The notes: generated from the letters alone by a model not told the origin. A stretch of 11,355 nt of DNA from an uncultured Phenylobacterium sp. (GCA_945952355.1 CAMFIW010000042.1:1-11355); one strand, 5' to 3'; shown: positions 1 to 6,642, numbered from the stretch's first letter. Made by a program: numbers and translations.

Positions 1-27
1 GCAGCGTCAGATGTGTATAAGAGACAG
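1..27. other. Untrimmed Nextera sequencing adapter (artefact)
   Basis: Bases 9-27 read AGATGTGTATAAGAGACAG, the 19-bp Tn5 mosaic end used in Nextera libraries. The eight bases before it (GCAGCGTC) are the adjoining part of the read-1 adapter. This is library DNA, not genome. Genomic sequence starts at base 28, so the window begins at a contig end. Read on the minus strand, the adapter continues the ABC-F frame as CLLYTSDA, a false tail often seen in proteins predicted from untrimmed assemblies. Confidence 0.97.
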
Positions 28-491
28 ATGCGCTCCTGGCTGAAGCTCAGGCCCGCGAGAACCTCGCGGGCGCGGGCGTCCAGCGCATAGCCGTCGAGTT
101 CCTCGAACCGCTCCTGGACCTCGCCGTAGCGTTCGATGAGGGCTTCGAGCTCGTCCGCCTGGCCGGGATCGACCATGGCCGCCTCGAGATGGGCCATCTC
201 GGTGGCGAGCGCGCTCACGGGGCCGACGCCGTCCATCACCGCGGCGACGGCGCTCTGGCCCGACATCTCGCCGACATCCTGGCTGAAATAGCCGATCTTC
301 ATGCCGGCATCGATCGCGACCACCCCGTCGTCGGGCTGCTCCTGGCCGGTGATCATGCGGAAGAGGGTGGTCTTGCCGGCGCCGTTCGGGCCGACGAGCC
401 CGACCTTCTCGCCCTTCTGGACGCCCATCGAGGCTTCGATGAACAGGATCTGGTGGCCGTTCTGCTTGGAGATGTTTTCGAGGCGGATCAT
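28..491 (-). CDS. ABC-F family ATP-binding protein, C-terminus missing
   Basis: This is the N-terminal part (154 residues) of a soluble ABC-F ATPase. These proteins have two ATPase domains in one chain and no membrane domain; most characterised members act on the ribosome. Seen here: the opening MIRLENISKQ typical of a first nucleotide-binding domain, Walker A GPNGAGKTT at residues 34-42, and a Q-loop YFSQ ending at Gln71. A charged helical stretch follows (about 95-145), ending in DARAREVLAGLSF, as expected just before the first ABC signature motif. The start is the ATG at 491-489; no strong ribosome binding site precedes it. Full-length members usually have 530-650 residues, so about three quarters is lost, cut by the contig end rather than by mutation. 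The subfamily (Uup, EttA or other) cannot be decided from this part. The upstream aldolase gene is on the same strand, 123 bp away and behind a hairpin, so co-transcription is doubtful. Confidence 0.93.
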
Positions 492-574
492 GGGGCGGCC
501 TGCTAGCGCGGGCCGGCGGAGAACGCCAGGGGGAGGGGCGGCCTGCGACGTCTGGGATCGCCCTCTCGCCCGAG

Positions 575-601
575 TCCTCTCCCCCTCGGTGGGGGAGAGG
601 A
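575..601. repeat. Intergenic hairpin, CTCTCCCC type
   Basis: A perfect 11-bp stem (575-585 with 591-601) closes a 5-base loop TCGGT; the arms read TCCTCTCCCCC and GGGGGAGAGGA. It lies just after the aldolase stop codon as read on the minus strand and before the ABC-F start. There is no run of T after the stem on either strand, so a classical intrinsic terminator is not shown. Such CTCTCCCC/GGGGAGAG hairpins recur between genes in Caulobacterales and related genomes, so it may be a dispersed palindromic repeat that limits readthrough or protects mRNA ends. Function is inferred. Confidence 0.6.
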
Positions 602-614
602 TCCAGCGGGGGGC

Positions 615-1403
615 TCAGTTCCGGAAGCTGGGGTCGATGCGGTCGAGCTTGCGGAGCAGGGCCGGCCAGGCGAGCTCCTCGGCGAGGCGCTTCATGCCGG
701 CGGGGGCGGTCTGGTGCTCGACCTTCTCCTCGACGCCCTGGGGCGGGTTGTAGAGGCGCTCGCGGCCGGCGGTGAGCATCATGACCTGGGCCTCGCAGGC
801 GCGCTCCAGATAGTACATGCGCAGGAAGGCCTGGGGGACGCTCTCGCCCACGGTCAGCGTGCCGTGGTTGCGCAGGATCATGGCGTTCTTGGTCCCGAGG
901 TCGGCGACCAGGCGCTCGCGCTCGCCCAGGTCCGTCGCGATGCCCTCGAAGTCGTGATAGGCGACATCGTGGCGGGCGATCATCGCCGTCTGGGTGTGGG
1001 GCAGGAGCCCTTCGTCCATGGCCGAGACCGCCTGGCCGTGCGGGGTGTGCAGGTGCATGACCGCATGGGCGTCGTCGCGGCCCATATGGATGGCCGAGTG
1101 GATGACGAAGCCGGCCTTGTTGACCGGCTGGCGGGCCGCCATCACCCGATTGCCTTCGGTGTCGATCTTCACCAGGGACGAGGCGGTGATCTCGTCGAAC
1201 ATGTGGGTGTAGGGGTTGATCAGGAAGTGATGTTCCGGCCCCGGCACGCGCGCCGACAGGTGGGTGAAGATCAGGTCGTCCCAGCCATAGTGGGCGACGA
1301 GACGGTAGGCGGCGGCGAGGTCGACGCGCAGCGCCCATTCCTCCTCCGAGACCTGGTCGCGGACATTGTCCGGGCTGGGGGCGATGGCGGTCATGGCGTT
1401 CAT
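615..1403 (-). CDS. Class II aldolase/adducin domain protein
   Basis: A cytosolic protein of 262 residues covering the whole class II aldolase/adducin N-terminal domain, the fold of L-fuculose-phosphate aldolase. Visible marks are the metal-binding HLH pair (His117 and His119, in MHLHTPHG) and a third histidine, His180, in RNHGTLTVG. The catalytic glutamate of fuculose-phosphate aldolase, five-residue motif before FH, is not there: the matching stretch is NKAGFVIH, with Gly98 at the Glu position. This is usual in the adducin-like branch, so aldol cleavage of a sugar phosphate should not be assumed; the substrate is unknown. The start at 1403 is chosen because GGAG lies 8 bases upstream. In-frame starts at 1439 and 1502 lack such a site, and the peptide they add (rich in Arg, Cys and Pro) looks non-coding. 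It is divergent from a Crp/Fnr regulator across a palindrome, suggesting control by that regulator. Confidence 0.9.
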   Translation of the reverse strand: MNAMTAIAPSPDNVRDQVSEEEWALRVDLAAAYRLVAHYGWDDLIFTHLSARVPGPEHHFLINPYTHMFDEITASSLVKIDTEGNRVMAARQPVNKAGFVIHSAIHMGRDDAHAVMHLHTPHGQAVSAMDEGLLPHTQTAMIARHDVAYHDFEGIATDLGERERLVADLGTKNAMILRNHGTLTVGESVPQAFLRMYYLERACEAQVMMLTAGRERLYNPPQGVEEKVEHQTAPAGMKRLAEELAWPALLRKLDRIDPSFRN

Positions 1404-1411
1404 GGCGGGGG

Positions 1412-1415
1412 CTCC
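1412..1415 (-). promoter_or_regulatory. Ribosome binding site of the aldolase-like gene
   Basis: GGAG on the minus strand, 8 bases before the ATG at 1403. It decides between three in-frame starts; the upstream candidates at 1439 and 1502 have no comparable purine tract. Confidence 0.55.
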
Positions 1416-1452
1416 GATGGGGTCGGCCGCTTCTGTCATCGGTCGGCGTCGG

Positions 1453-1476
1453 CAATTGTCGCCGAATTGACAATTG
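1453..1476. promoter_or_regulatory. 24-bp palindrome, candidate Crp/Fnr-family operator
   Basis: CAATTGTC (1453-1460), 8-base spacer GCCGAATT, then GACAATTG (1469-1476): two perfect 8-bp inverted arms. Length and symmetry suit a homodimeric Crp/Fnr protein, and it sits between the aldolase-like gene and the regulator gene, centred about 36 bp before the regulator ATG and about 61 bp before the aldolase ATG. It is not a canonical FNR site (TTGAT-N4-ATCAA) or CRP site (TGTGA-N6-TCACA), which fits a regulator of another subfamily. A second nested pair, GTCGCC (1458-1463) and GGCGAC (1476-1481), shares bases with it. That it binds the neighbouring regulator is inference. Confidence 0.6.
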
Positions 1477-1500
1477 GCGACGAAGGGCGCCCTTGGGGCC

Positions 1501-2154
1501 ATGCCGAGTTCGGATCCCTGGTTCGCCTCCGTCCCGCTCGAACGCCGCGAGGCGCTGCTGGCGCGCGGGCGGGAGAGCCGGGCCGCGCCGGGAACGCGGG
1601 TCTATGACCTGGGCGATCCGCCCGACGGGCTGTGGTGCGTGCGCGAGGGCGAGGTGCGGCTGGTCTCCTATCCCGCCGTGGGGGTCGAGTCCCTGGCGCT
1701 GATCCTGGGACCCGGCGCCTGGTTCGGCGAGCTGTCGGTGATCGACGGCGGGCCGAGGCCGCACGACGCGGTGGTGGTGAAGCCCGCGCGGCTGTTGCAC
1801 GTGACCCTGGCGGCGGTCGAGCAGGTCGCGACCGAACATCCGCTTCTCTATCGCGACCTGGGGGTCCTGATCTGCTCACGCCAGCGCGGCGCGCTGGAGG
1901 CGCTCGGGCGCTTCATCGCCCAGCCGATCCCGGTGCGGGTCGCGCGCACGCTCGCCGGGTTGGCCCGCGCCTCCGGCGGGGAGGAAGTGCAGATGCGCCA
2001 GGAGGATCTCGCCACCATGGTGGGTGTCTCGCGCCAGACGGCGAACAAGGCGCTGAGGTCCCTGGAGGCGGCCGGGGCGGTGGAACTGCGCTATGGGCGC
2101 GTGCGGGTCGTGGATGCGGGGCTCCTGCGGCGGTTGGGGCGGCCTGGCGACTGA
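1501..2154 (+). CDS. Crp/Fnr-family transcriptional regulator
   Basis: A 217-residue DNA-binding regulator with the standard layout: a cyclic-nucleotide-binding beta-roll (about residues 5-120), a long dimer helix (about 120-140), and a winged helix-turn-helix near 145-210. The recognition region is RQEDLATMVGVSRQTANKA (166-184), a very typical Crp-type helix-turn-helix. In the ligand pocket FGELSVIDGGPRPHD, Glu77 and Arg86 match residues that hold cAMP in CRP, but the following Ser/Thr is Pro87. cAMP binding is therefore doubtful. There is no N-terminal cysteine cluster, so it is not an Fe-S FNR sensor; only Cys46 and Cys125 are present. The ATG at 1501 is preferred over an in-frame TTG at 1474, which lies inside the palindrome. 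It is divergent from the aldolase-like gene, its most likely target, and may regulate itself. Confidence 0.93.
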   Translation: MPSSDPWFASVPLERREALLARGRESRAAPGTRVYDLGDPPDGLWCVREGEVRLVSYPAVGVESLALILGPGAWFGELSVIDGGPRPHDAVVVKPARLLHVTLAAVEQVATEHPLLYRDLGVLICSRQRGALEALGRFIAQPIPVRVARTLAGLARASGGEEVQMRQEDLATMVGVSRQTANKALRSLEAAGAVELRYGRVRVVDAGLLRRLGRPGD

Positions 2155-2230
2155 CATTGGCGCGTGTCCCGCCGCGCCTGGCAGGGGTCTCGCCATGCTC
2201 CGCGCGGCTGCAGGGAGCGGCCAAGGCGCG

Positions 2231-2254
2231 GCCGGCGCGGTGGCCCGCGCCGGC
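2231..2254. terminator. GC-rich hairpin between convergent genes
   Basis: A perfect 9-bp stem, GCCGGCGCG (2231-2239) with CGCGCCGGC (2246-2254), closes a 6-base loop. It lies in the 108-bp gap between the stop codons of the Crp/Fnr gene and fsr, which run towards each other, so it could stop transcription from both sides. No T run follows on either strand, so a classical intrinsic terminator is not proven. A weaker second pair, GCCGCGC and GCGCGGC, lies upstream near 2170-2216. Confidence 0.5.
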
Positions 2255-2262
2255 ATGTCGTC

Positions 2263-3486
2263 TCAGGGCGCGGCGCGCTTGCGCAGATCCGGCAGGAGAC
2301 CGGCGAGTAGGCCGATGGCGGGGAGGAAGGCGCAGACCTGGTAGACGGTCTCGATGCCGGCGCGATCGGCGAGTTCGCCGAGCACCGCTGCCCCCAGCCC
2401 GCCCATGCCGAAGGAGAAGCCGAAGAACAGGCCGGAGATCATGCCGACCCGGCCAGGCGCGAGCTCCTGGGCGTAGACCACGATGGCCGGAAAGGCGGAG
2501 GCCAGCAGGAGACCGATCAGCACCGAGAGTGGGCCGGTCCAGAACAGGCTGGCGTGGGGCAGCAGCAGGGTCAGCGGCAGGACCCCCAGGATCGAGGCCC
2601 AGATCACGTACTTGCGGCCGATGCGGTCGCCGACCGGGCCGCCGAGGACGGTGCCGACCGCCACCGCGCCCAGGAAGGCGAACAGGTGGAACTGGGCCGC
2701 CTCGACCGACAGGCCGAACCGGTGGATCAGGTAGAAGGTGAAGTAGCTCGTCAGGCTGGCCAGGTAGACGTACTTCGAGAAGATCAGGGCCAGCAGGATG
2801 GCGATGCCCCTGGCGGCCGCGCCGCGCGGCAGGTCGAGGTGGGCCGCCTGACCCGCCCCGCCGGCGGCCAGCCGCGCCAGGCCGTGGTGGCGATACCACT
2901 GGCCGACGTTCCACAGGATGGCGCAGGACAGCAGGGCCAACAGGGCGAAGAAGGCCAGGCTGGACTGGCCATAGCGCACGACCACGATGGCCGCGGCCAG
3001 GGGGCCCAGCGCAGAGCCGGCGTTGCCGCCGACCTGGAACAGGGACTGGGCGAGCCCGTGGCGTCCGCCCGCCGCCATGCGGGCGACGCGCGAGGATTCC
3101 GGGTGGAAGACCGACGATCCCATGCCGAGGATCGAGGCGCCAACCAGCAGGAGGCCGTAGCTGTGCGCCATGGACAGCACGACGAGGCCGGCCAGGGTGA
3201 ACAGGGCGCCGCCCGGCAGGGCCATCGGCGTCGGGCGCTTGTCGGCATAGAGGCCGATCAGCGGCTGCAGGATCGAGGCGGTGACCTGGTAGGCCAGGGT
3301 GATCAGGCCGATCTGGGCGAAGGAGAGGTGAAGGCCGGTCTTGAGGTTCGGATAGATGGCCGGAAGCAGCGACTGCATCATGTCGTTGAGCAGATGGCAG
3401 AAGCTGATCGCGAGGATCACGCCGAACACCGTTTCGGCGGCCGCGGGGGCGGGGGCGATACGGGCCTGGTCGGTCTCGGCGGTCAT
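2263..3486 (-). CDS. fsr: Fsr-type major facilitator exporter (fosmidomycin resistance family)
   Basis: An inner-membrane drug/proton antiporter of the major facilitator superfamily, 407 residues; E. coli Fsr, which confers fosmidomycin resistance, is about the same size. Stretches I recognise as near-identical to Fsr include LLNDMMQSL (32-40), SFAQIGLITL (55-64), GSSVFHPESSRVARMA (123-138), GGRHGLAQS (140-148), GGPVGDRIGRKYVIW (282-296) and LFFGFSFGMGGLGAAVLG (353-370). Hydrophobic segments fit twelve helices in two halves, with the family loop DRIGRK between two helices of the second half and a polar central loop near 198-225. The ATG at 3486 has AGGA 9 bases upstream. It is divergent from an AraC-family gene 93 bp away, a common arrangement for an exporter and its regulator. 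The natural substrate in this organism is not known. Confidence 0.93.
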   Translation of the reverse strand: MTAETDQARIAPAPAAAETVFGVILAISFCHLLNDMMQSLLPAIYPNLKTGLHLSFAQIGLITLAYQVTASILQPLIGLYADKRPTPMALPGGALFTLAGLVVLSMAHSYGLLLVGASILGMGSSVFHPESSRVARMAAGGRHGLAQSLFQVGGNAGSALGPLAAAIVVVRYGQSSLAFFALLALLSCAILWNVGQWYRHHGLARLAAGGAGQAAHLDLPRGAAARGIAILLALIFSKYVYLASLTSYFTFYLIHRFGLSVEAAQFHLFAFLGAVAVGTVLGGPVGDRIGRKYVIWASILGVLPLTLLLPHASLFWTGPLSVLIGLLLASAFPAIVVYAQELAPGRVGMISGLFFGFSFGMGGLGAAVLGELADRAGIETVYQVCAFLPAIGLLAGLLPDLRKRAAP

Positions 3487-3579
3487 CTGTCGGGTTCCTC
3501 TCGTGGGAGGCCTGCGATAGGGAAGGCGGAGCTGGCCCGCATTCCTGGGTGGGTCATTCGGCTTCGCGAGTGGGACAGC
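3487..3579. promoter_or_regulatory. Divergent promoter region of fsr and the AraC-family gene
   Basis: The 93 bp between the two start codons must carry both promoters unless transcription enters from outside. AGGA (3496-3499, minus strand) is the fsr ribosome binding site. I see only weak symmetry here (CCTC/GAGG around 3497-3510, CTGTC at 3487 with GACAG at 3574) and no convincing -35/-10 pair or operator. The region is named from gene layout, not from a motif. Confidence 0.45.
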
Positions 3580-4398
3580 ATGGCCAAGCCCTGGCTCAAT
3601 CCGGACGACTATGACGAGACGCCCCGGCCGGTGGTGGCGATCGGCAACGAGTATCCGCCGTCCTTCGAGCTGGACTGGCATAGCCACCGGCGCGGCCAGC
3701 TGCTCTATGCGGCCAATGGCGTGGTGGTGGTGAGCACGCCGCAGGGCGCCTGGATCGCCCCGCCGGAGCAGGCGGTGTGGACCCCGGCCGGCGTGCCGCA
3801 CGCGGTGCGGATGGTGGGCGCGGTGAGCACGCGCAGCCTGCAGATCGCGCCGGAAGCCGCGGATATCCTTGGCGAAACCAGCCTGGTGATCGCGGTCTCG
3901 CCGCTGCTGCGCCACCTGCTGATCTCGGCCTGCGAGATCGAGCCGGAATACGACGAGGCGGGTCGCGACGGGATGGTGATGGACCTGCTGCTGGCGGAGC
4001 TGGCGCGGGCCGAGCGGCTGCCGCTGGCCGCGCCGTTTCCGAAGACGCCGGCCCTGGCGCGCAAGTGCCACGCCTTCCTGGAGAAGCCCGAGCCGCACGA
4101 CACGATCGACGGCTGGTGCGCCGAGCTCGGCATGGGGCGGCGCGCCTTCACCCGGCTGTTCCGCCGCGAGACCGGGATGAGCTTCGGCGAATGGCGGCAA
4201 CAGGCCTGCCTGCTGGTGGCGCTGCCCAGGCTGGCGGCGGGCGAGGCGGTGACCACCGTGGCGCTGGACCTCGGCTATGACAGCCCGGCGGCGTTCTCGA
4301 CCATGTTCAAGCGGATGCTGGGCGCCTCGCCGAACAGCTACCGGCCGGGCGGCGCCTCACGACAGGGCTTGCGTGACGCGCGCGCCGCTGGCGCATAG
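3580..4398 (+). CDS. AraC-family regulator with N-terminal cupin (NimR-like)
   Basis: A 272-residue transcription factor. The N-terminal half (about 25-150) is a small cupin ligand domain with DWHSHRRGQLLYA (His34, His36) and GVPHAV (His74). The C-terminal half is the double AraC helix-turn-helix: first TIDGWCAELGMGRRAFTRLF (175-194), second VALDLGYDSPAAFSTMFKR (227-245), closing with GASPNSYR (248-255). The HxHxxGQL-type cupin start is typical of the subgroup that includes E. coli NimR (YeaM), which controls the divergent exporter NimT. By that precedent its likely target is the divergent fsr gene, together with its own operon. The ATG at 3580 follows a GGGA tract; upstream codons in frame show no regulator sequence. 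The inducer is unknown. Confidence 0.92.
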   Translation: MAKPWLNPDDYDETPRPVVAIGNEYPPSFELDWHSHRRGQLLYAANGVVVVSTPQGAWIAPPEQAVWTPAGVPHAVRMVGAVSTRSLQIAPEAADILGETSLVIAVSPLLRHLLISACEIEPEYDEAGRDGMVMDLLLAELARAERLPLAAPFPKTPALARKCHAFLEKPEPHDTIDGWCAELGMGRRAFTRLFRRETGMSFGEWRQQACLLVALPRLAAGEAVTTVALDLGYDSPAAFSTMFKRMLGASPNSYRPGGASRQGLRDARAAGA

Positions 4399-4425
4399 AC
4401 GGCAGGAAAACCAGGAACCGCCACC

Positions 4426-5061
4426 ATGCTCACCGTCCATCACCTCGGCATCTCGCAGTCCGAACGCATCGTCTGGCTCTGCGAGGAGCTGGAGATCCCC
4501 TACGAGCTGAAGGTCTACGAGCGCGACCCGGTCACGCGGCTGGCCCCGGCGGACTACAAGGCGCTGCATCCGGTGGGCACGGCGCCGATCATCACCGACG
4601 GCGATGTGGTGCTGCCGGAGTCCGGCGCGATCATCGACTACATCATCGGCAAATACGGAAACGGGCGGCTCGCCGTGGGGCCGGGCGCGAAGAATTTCGC
4701 CGACTACCTATTCTGGTTCCACTTCGCGAACGCCTCGATGATGCCGCGCCAGTCGGTGCGGATGGGCCAGCCGTCGACCGGCGAGGAGACGCCGCGCGCG
4801 CGGTTCATGCGCGAGCGTTCGGAAAAGGCCTGGGACTTCGTGGAGCAGCGGCTGGGCGAGGCGGCCTATTTCGCCGGCGACGAGCTGACGGCGGCCGACA
4901 TCATGTGGGGCTTCACCCTGACCACCATGCGCTATTGGGCGCCGGTCGACATCTCCGACAAGCCGAACATCCTGGCCTATCTCCAGAAGATCGGGGCGCG
5001 GCCGGCCTATCAGCGCGCCATGGCCAAGGGCGACCCCGGCATGACACCGATGCTGACTTGA
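4426..5061 (+). CDS. Glutathione S-transferase family protein
   Basis: A cytosolic protein of 211 residues, the usual size for the family. The thioredoxin-like N-terminal domain (about 1-80) shows HHLGISQSERIVWLCEEL, with Ser10 or Ser12 where the glutathione-activating residue lies in bacterial classes, cis-Pro54 in GTAPI, and the glutathione-binding pair Glu65-Ser66 in LPESGAIIDY. The helical C-terminal domain carries the N-capping motif LTAADI (154-159). It therefore probably binds glutathione and conjugates or reduces an electrophilic substrate that cannot be named. AGGAA precedes the ATG by about 9 bases. It starts 27 bases after the AraC-family gene, and another gene follows 28 bases on, so an operon is likely. 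Confidence 0.92.
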   Translation: MLTVHHLGISQSERIVWLCEELEIPYELKVYERDPVTRLAPADYKALHPVGTAPIITDGDVVLPESGAIIDYIIGKYGNGRLAVGPGAKNFADYLFWFHFANASMMPRQSVRMGQPSTGEETPRARFMRERSEKAWDFVEQRLGEAAYFAGDELTAADIMWGFTLTTMRYWAPVDISDKPNILAYLQKIGARPAYQRAMAKGDPGMTPMLT

Positions 5062-5074
5062 GAGGCGTGACGGC

Positions 5075-5080
5075 GGGGAG
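5075..5080 (+). promoter_or_regulatory. Ribosome binding site supporting a GTG start
   Basis: GGGGAG lies 9 bases before the GTG at 5090 and supports that codon as the start of the phosphotransferase-like gene; no ATG nearby gives the same N-terminus. Confidence 0.55.
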
Positions 5081-5089
5081 CCCCGAGCC

Positions 5090-5980
5090 GTGACGCCTGA
5101 GGAGGTCGCCGCGTGGCTGAGGGGCGCCGGGCTGGACATCGCGGTTGGCGAGATCTGCGTCGAGGCCCGCGAGAACAGATGGCTCGCACGGCTGCCTGGC
5201 GAGCGGATGGCGTGGTTTCCGATGAACCCGACCGGAGCGGCGCGCCTGGGCCGGGAACGCGCGGTGTTGCGAGTGATTGCGGCGCGCTGCGAATTTCGCG
5301 TGCCGCGGTTGCTGCACGAGGACGTCGCAGGCTGGGACCTTAGGGCGGCGGTGACGGGGGTCTACGACCCGCCGACGCTGTATCGGAGGGTGTTGGCGGA
5401 GCCGGGACTGGCCGCCCGACTCGGCGCCGACATCGGTCGCGCGATCGCGGAGCAGCATTTGAAGATCGGTCTCGCCGATTTTCCGGCCATCCCGGACCGG
5501 CCGAGCTGGCCGCCACCCGATGATTGGCTGTGGGCGCGGCTCCCCCGCGTAGTGCGCGGCGATGACCTGATGGCGCGGCTCAAGGCCTGCTTGGACCGGT
5601 ATGCCGGCGCGCAGGATGGAACGCGGGTGCTGACCCATGGGGACCTCGGCCTGCACAACCTCGTGCTCGATCCGACAACAGAAGGCCTGGCGGGAATCTT
5701 CGACTATGACGGCGCCGCGCTCGGCGACCGGCACCATGATTTCAAGTATTTGGTGTTAGATCAGGGTGCGCAGGGATTGCTGGAGGCGGCGATCTCGGCC
5801 TACGAGCCGCTGACGGGCGCGGACATCGATCGGAGGCGGGTATGGCTCTACAATACCGCCTGCGGCATCGGCTTCCTAGCGTTCCGCGATGGCCATGCGG
5901 CAGACGAAGCCTGGTGCGGGCGGACCTTGGCGGAAGACCTGGCTTGGGTCGAGAACGGGTTGGCGCGGCTCGGACTCTGA
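5090..5980 (+). CDS. Aminoglycoside phosphotransferase (APH) fold protein
   Basis: A 296-residue kinase-like protein. The catalytic loop is intact: HGDLGLHN at 183-190, with catalytic Asp185 and metal-binding Asn190. The DFG-like element is IFDYDGAALGDRHHDF (203-218), with Asp205 the likely magnesium ligand. The N-terminal lobe is unusual. Where APH-fold kinases have a strand with the ATP-binding lysine, this protein reads RMAWFPMNP (39-47), with no lysine, followed by the helix RLGRERAVLRVI (52-63) with the partner glutamate. In fact the first 120 residues contain no lysine. It may use another residue or have weak or no kinase activity. The family also phosphorylates choline, homoserine, sugars and macrolides, so an antibiotic substrate is only a guess. 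The start is GTG. It is the last gene of the AraC-family/transferase operon and its stop lies 8 bases from the stop of a convergent gene. Confidence 0.85.
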   Translation: MTPEEVAAWLRGAGLDIAVGEICVEARENRWLARLPGERMAWFPMNPTGAARLGRERAVLRVIAARCEFRVPRLLHEDVAGWDLRAAVTGVYDPPTLYRRVLAEPGLAARLGADIGRAIAEQHLKIGLADFPAIPDRPSWPPPDDWLWARLPRVVRGDDLMARLKACLDRYAGAQDGTRVLTHGDLGLHNLVLDPTTEGLAGIFDYDGAALGDRHHDFKYLVLDQGAQGLLEAAISAYEPLTGADIDRRRVWLYNTACGIGFLAFRDGHAADEAWCGRTLAEDLAWVENGLARLGL

Positions 5981-5988
5981 AAGGCGGC

Positions 5989-6642
5989 TCACCCCGCCGC
6001 GCGCTGGCGGGTCTCGGCGGGGGCGTGGCGGAGAAAGGCGAGGAGTTCGGCGATGTCCCGAGCGGCCACGGGGTGGCCGGCCTCCTCGGCGCCGCGGCCG
6101 GTCTCGAGCGCTGACTGATAGATTTGGCGTGCGCGAATGATGGTGGGCGCGATCGGCTGCTTGAGCACCGAGAGCGCCTTCAGCGCGCGGCGGACGGCGG
6201 GAGCCTCGACCCCGTCGCGCGGGGCGGGCGCCTGGTTCAGGACCAGGAGCAAGGGCTTGTGCAGGCGGCGCACCATCAGAACAGACTCGATGGCGGCGGC
6301 GAGGTCGAGATAGGTGGGCCGGACAACGACAAGCGACAGGTCGGCGAGCACGATGGCCTTCGCGCCGTCCTCGGCGACGCCGGCCGCGGTGTCGATCATC
6401 ATCAGGTCGCAGCCTTGGCCCAGCGCCTCCATCTGCAGGTTGGCGAGACGCACGCCGGTCGTGGCGACGGTCTGGGGCCCCAGGGCCTGGCGTGGGCGCA
6501 GGGCCTCGACGGCGGAGCGCTGGGGGTCGACGTCGGCGATCAGGACATTGAGGCCGCGCAGGTGCGCGGCGAGCGCCAGGTGCACGCCCAGCGTGGTCTT
6601 GCCCGAGCCGCCCTTGCGGGCGATCAGAGCGATCGTGAACAT
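5989..6642 (-). CDS. ParA/MinD-family orphan ATPase, copy 1
   Basis: A 217-residue ATPase with the deviant Walker A of the ParA/MinD group, ARKGGSGKTT (signature Lys10, P-loop Lys15), Walker A' ADVDPQRSA with Asp37 and Asp39, and Walker B LMMIDTAAG with Asp84. ParA-type proteins dimerise on ATP, usually on DNA or membrane, and position cargo such as plasmids, chromosomes or protein assemblies. There is no N-terminal DNA-binding domain and no ParB or parS-like site in the window, so this is the short orphan form. There is no C-terminal MinD-type amphipathic membrane helix that I can see. It is about 59% identical to the second copy at 7878-8528 without gaps up to the last 20 residues. The start at 6642 matches that copy; an in-frame GTG at 6666 is possible. 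It follows the hydrolase gene by 89 bp. Cargo and partner are unknown. Confidence 0.88.
   Translation of the reverse strand: MFTIALIARKGGSGKTTLGVHLALAAHLRGLNVLIADVDPQRSAVEALRPRQALGPQTVATTGVRLANLQMEALGQGCDLMMIDTAAGVAEDGAKAIVLADLSLVVVRPTYLDLAAAIESVLMVRRLHKPLLLVLNQAPAPRDGVEAPAVRRALKALSVLKQPIAPTIIRARQIYQSALETGRGAEEAGHPVAARDIAELLAFLRHAPAETRQRAAG

Noticed and set aside
714..1607. A 297-residue plus-strand frame opposite the aldolase-like gene
   Set aside because: It is antisense to a gene with clear family motifs; its His/Gly/Val-rich repeats are the shadow of codon third-position GC bias.
7..1839. A 610-residue open frame on the minus strand
   Set aside because: It starts in the Crp/Fnr gene, crosses the aldolase-like gene and ABC-F gene out of frame, and ends inside the adapter. 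The protein is Arg/Pro-rich, typical of the wrong frame of GC-rich genes.
2554..3579. A long N-terminal extension of the AraC-family frame opposite fsr
   Set aside because: The upstream part is antisense to fsr and has no family sequence; the regulator begins at the ATG at 3580.
5983..5998. GGCGG/CCGCC 5-bp hairpin between the convergent APH-fold and ParA genes
   Set aside because: The stem is short, overlaps a stop codon and could easily arise by chance at this GC content; no T run follows.
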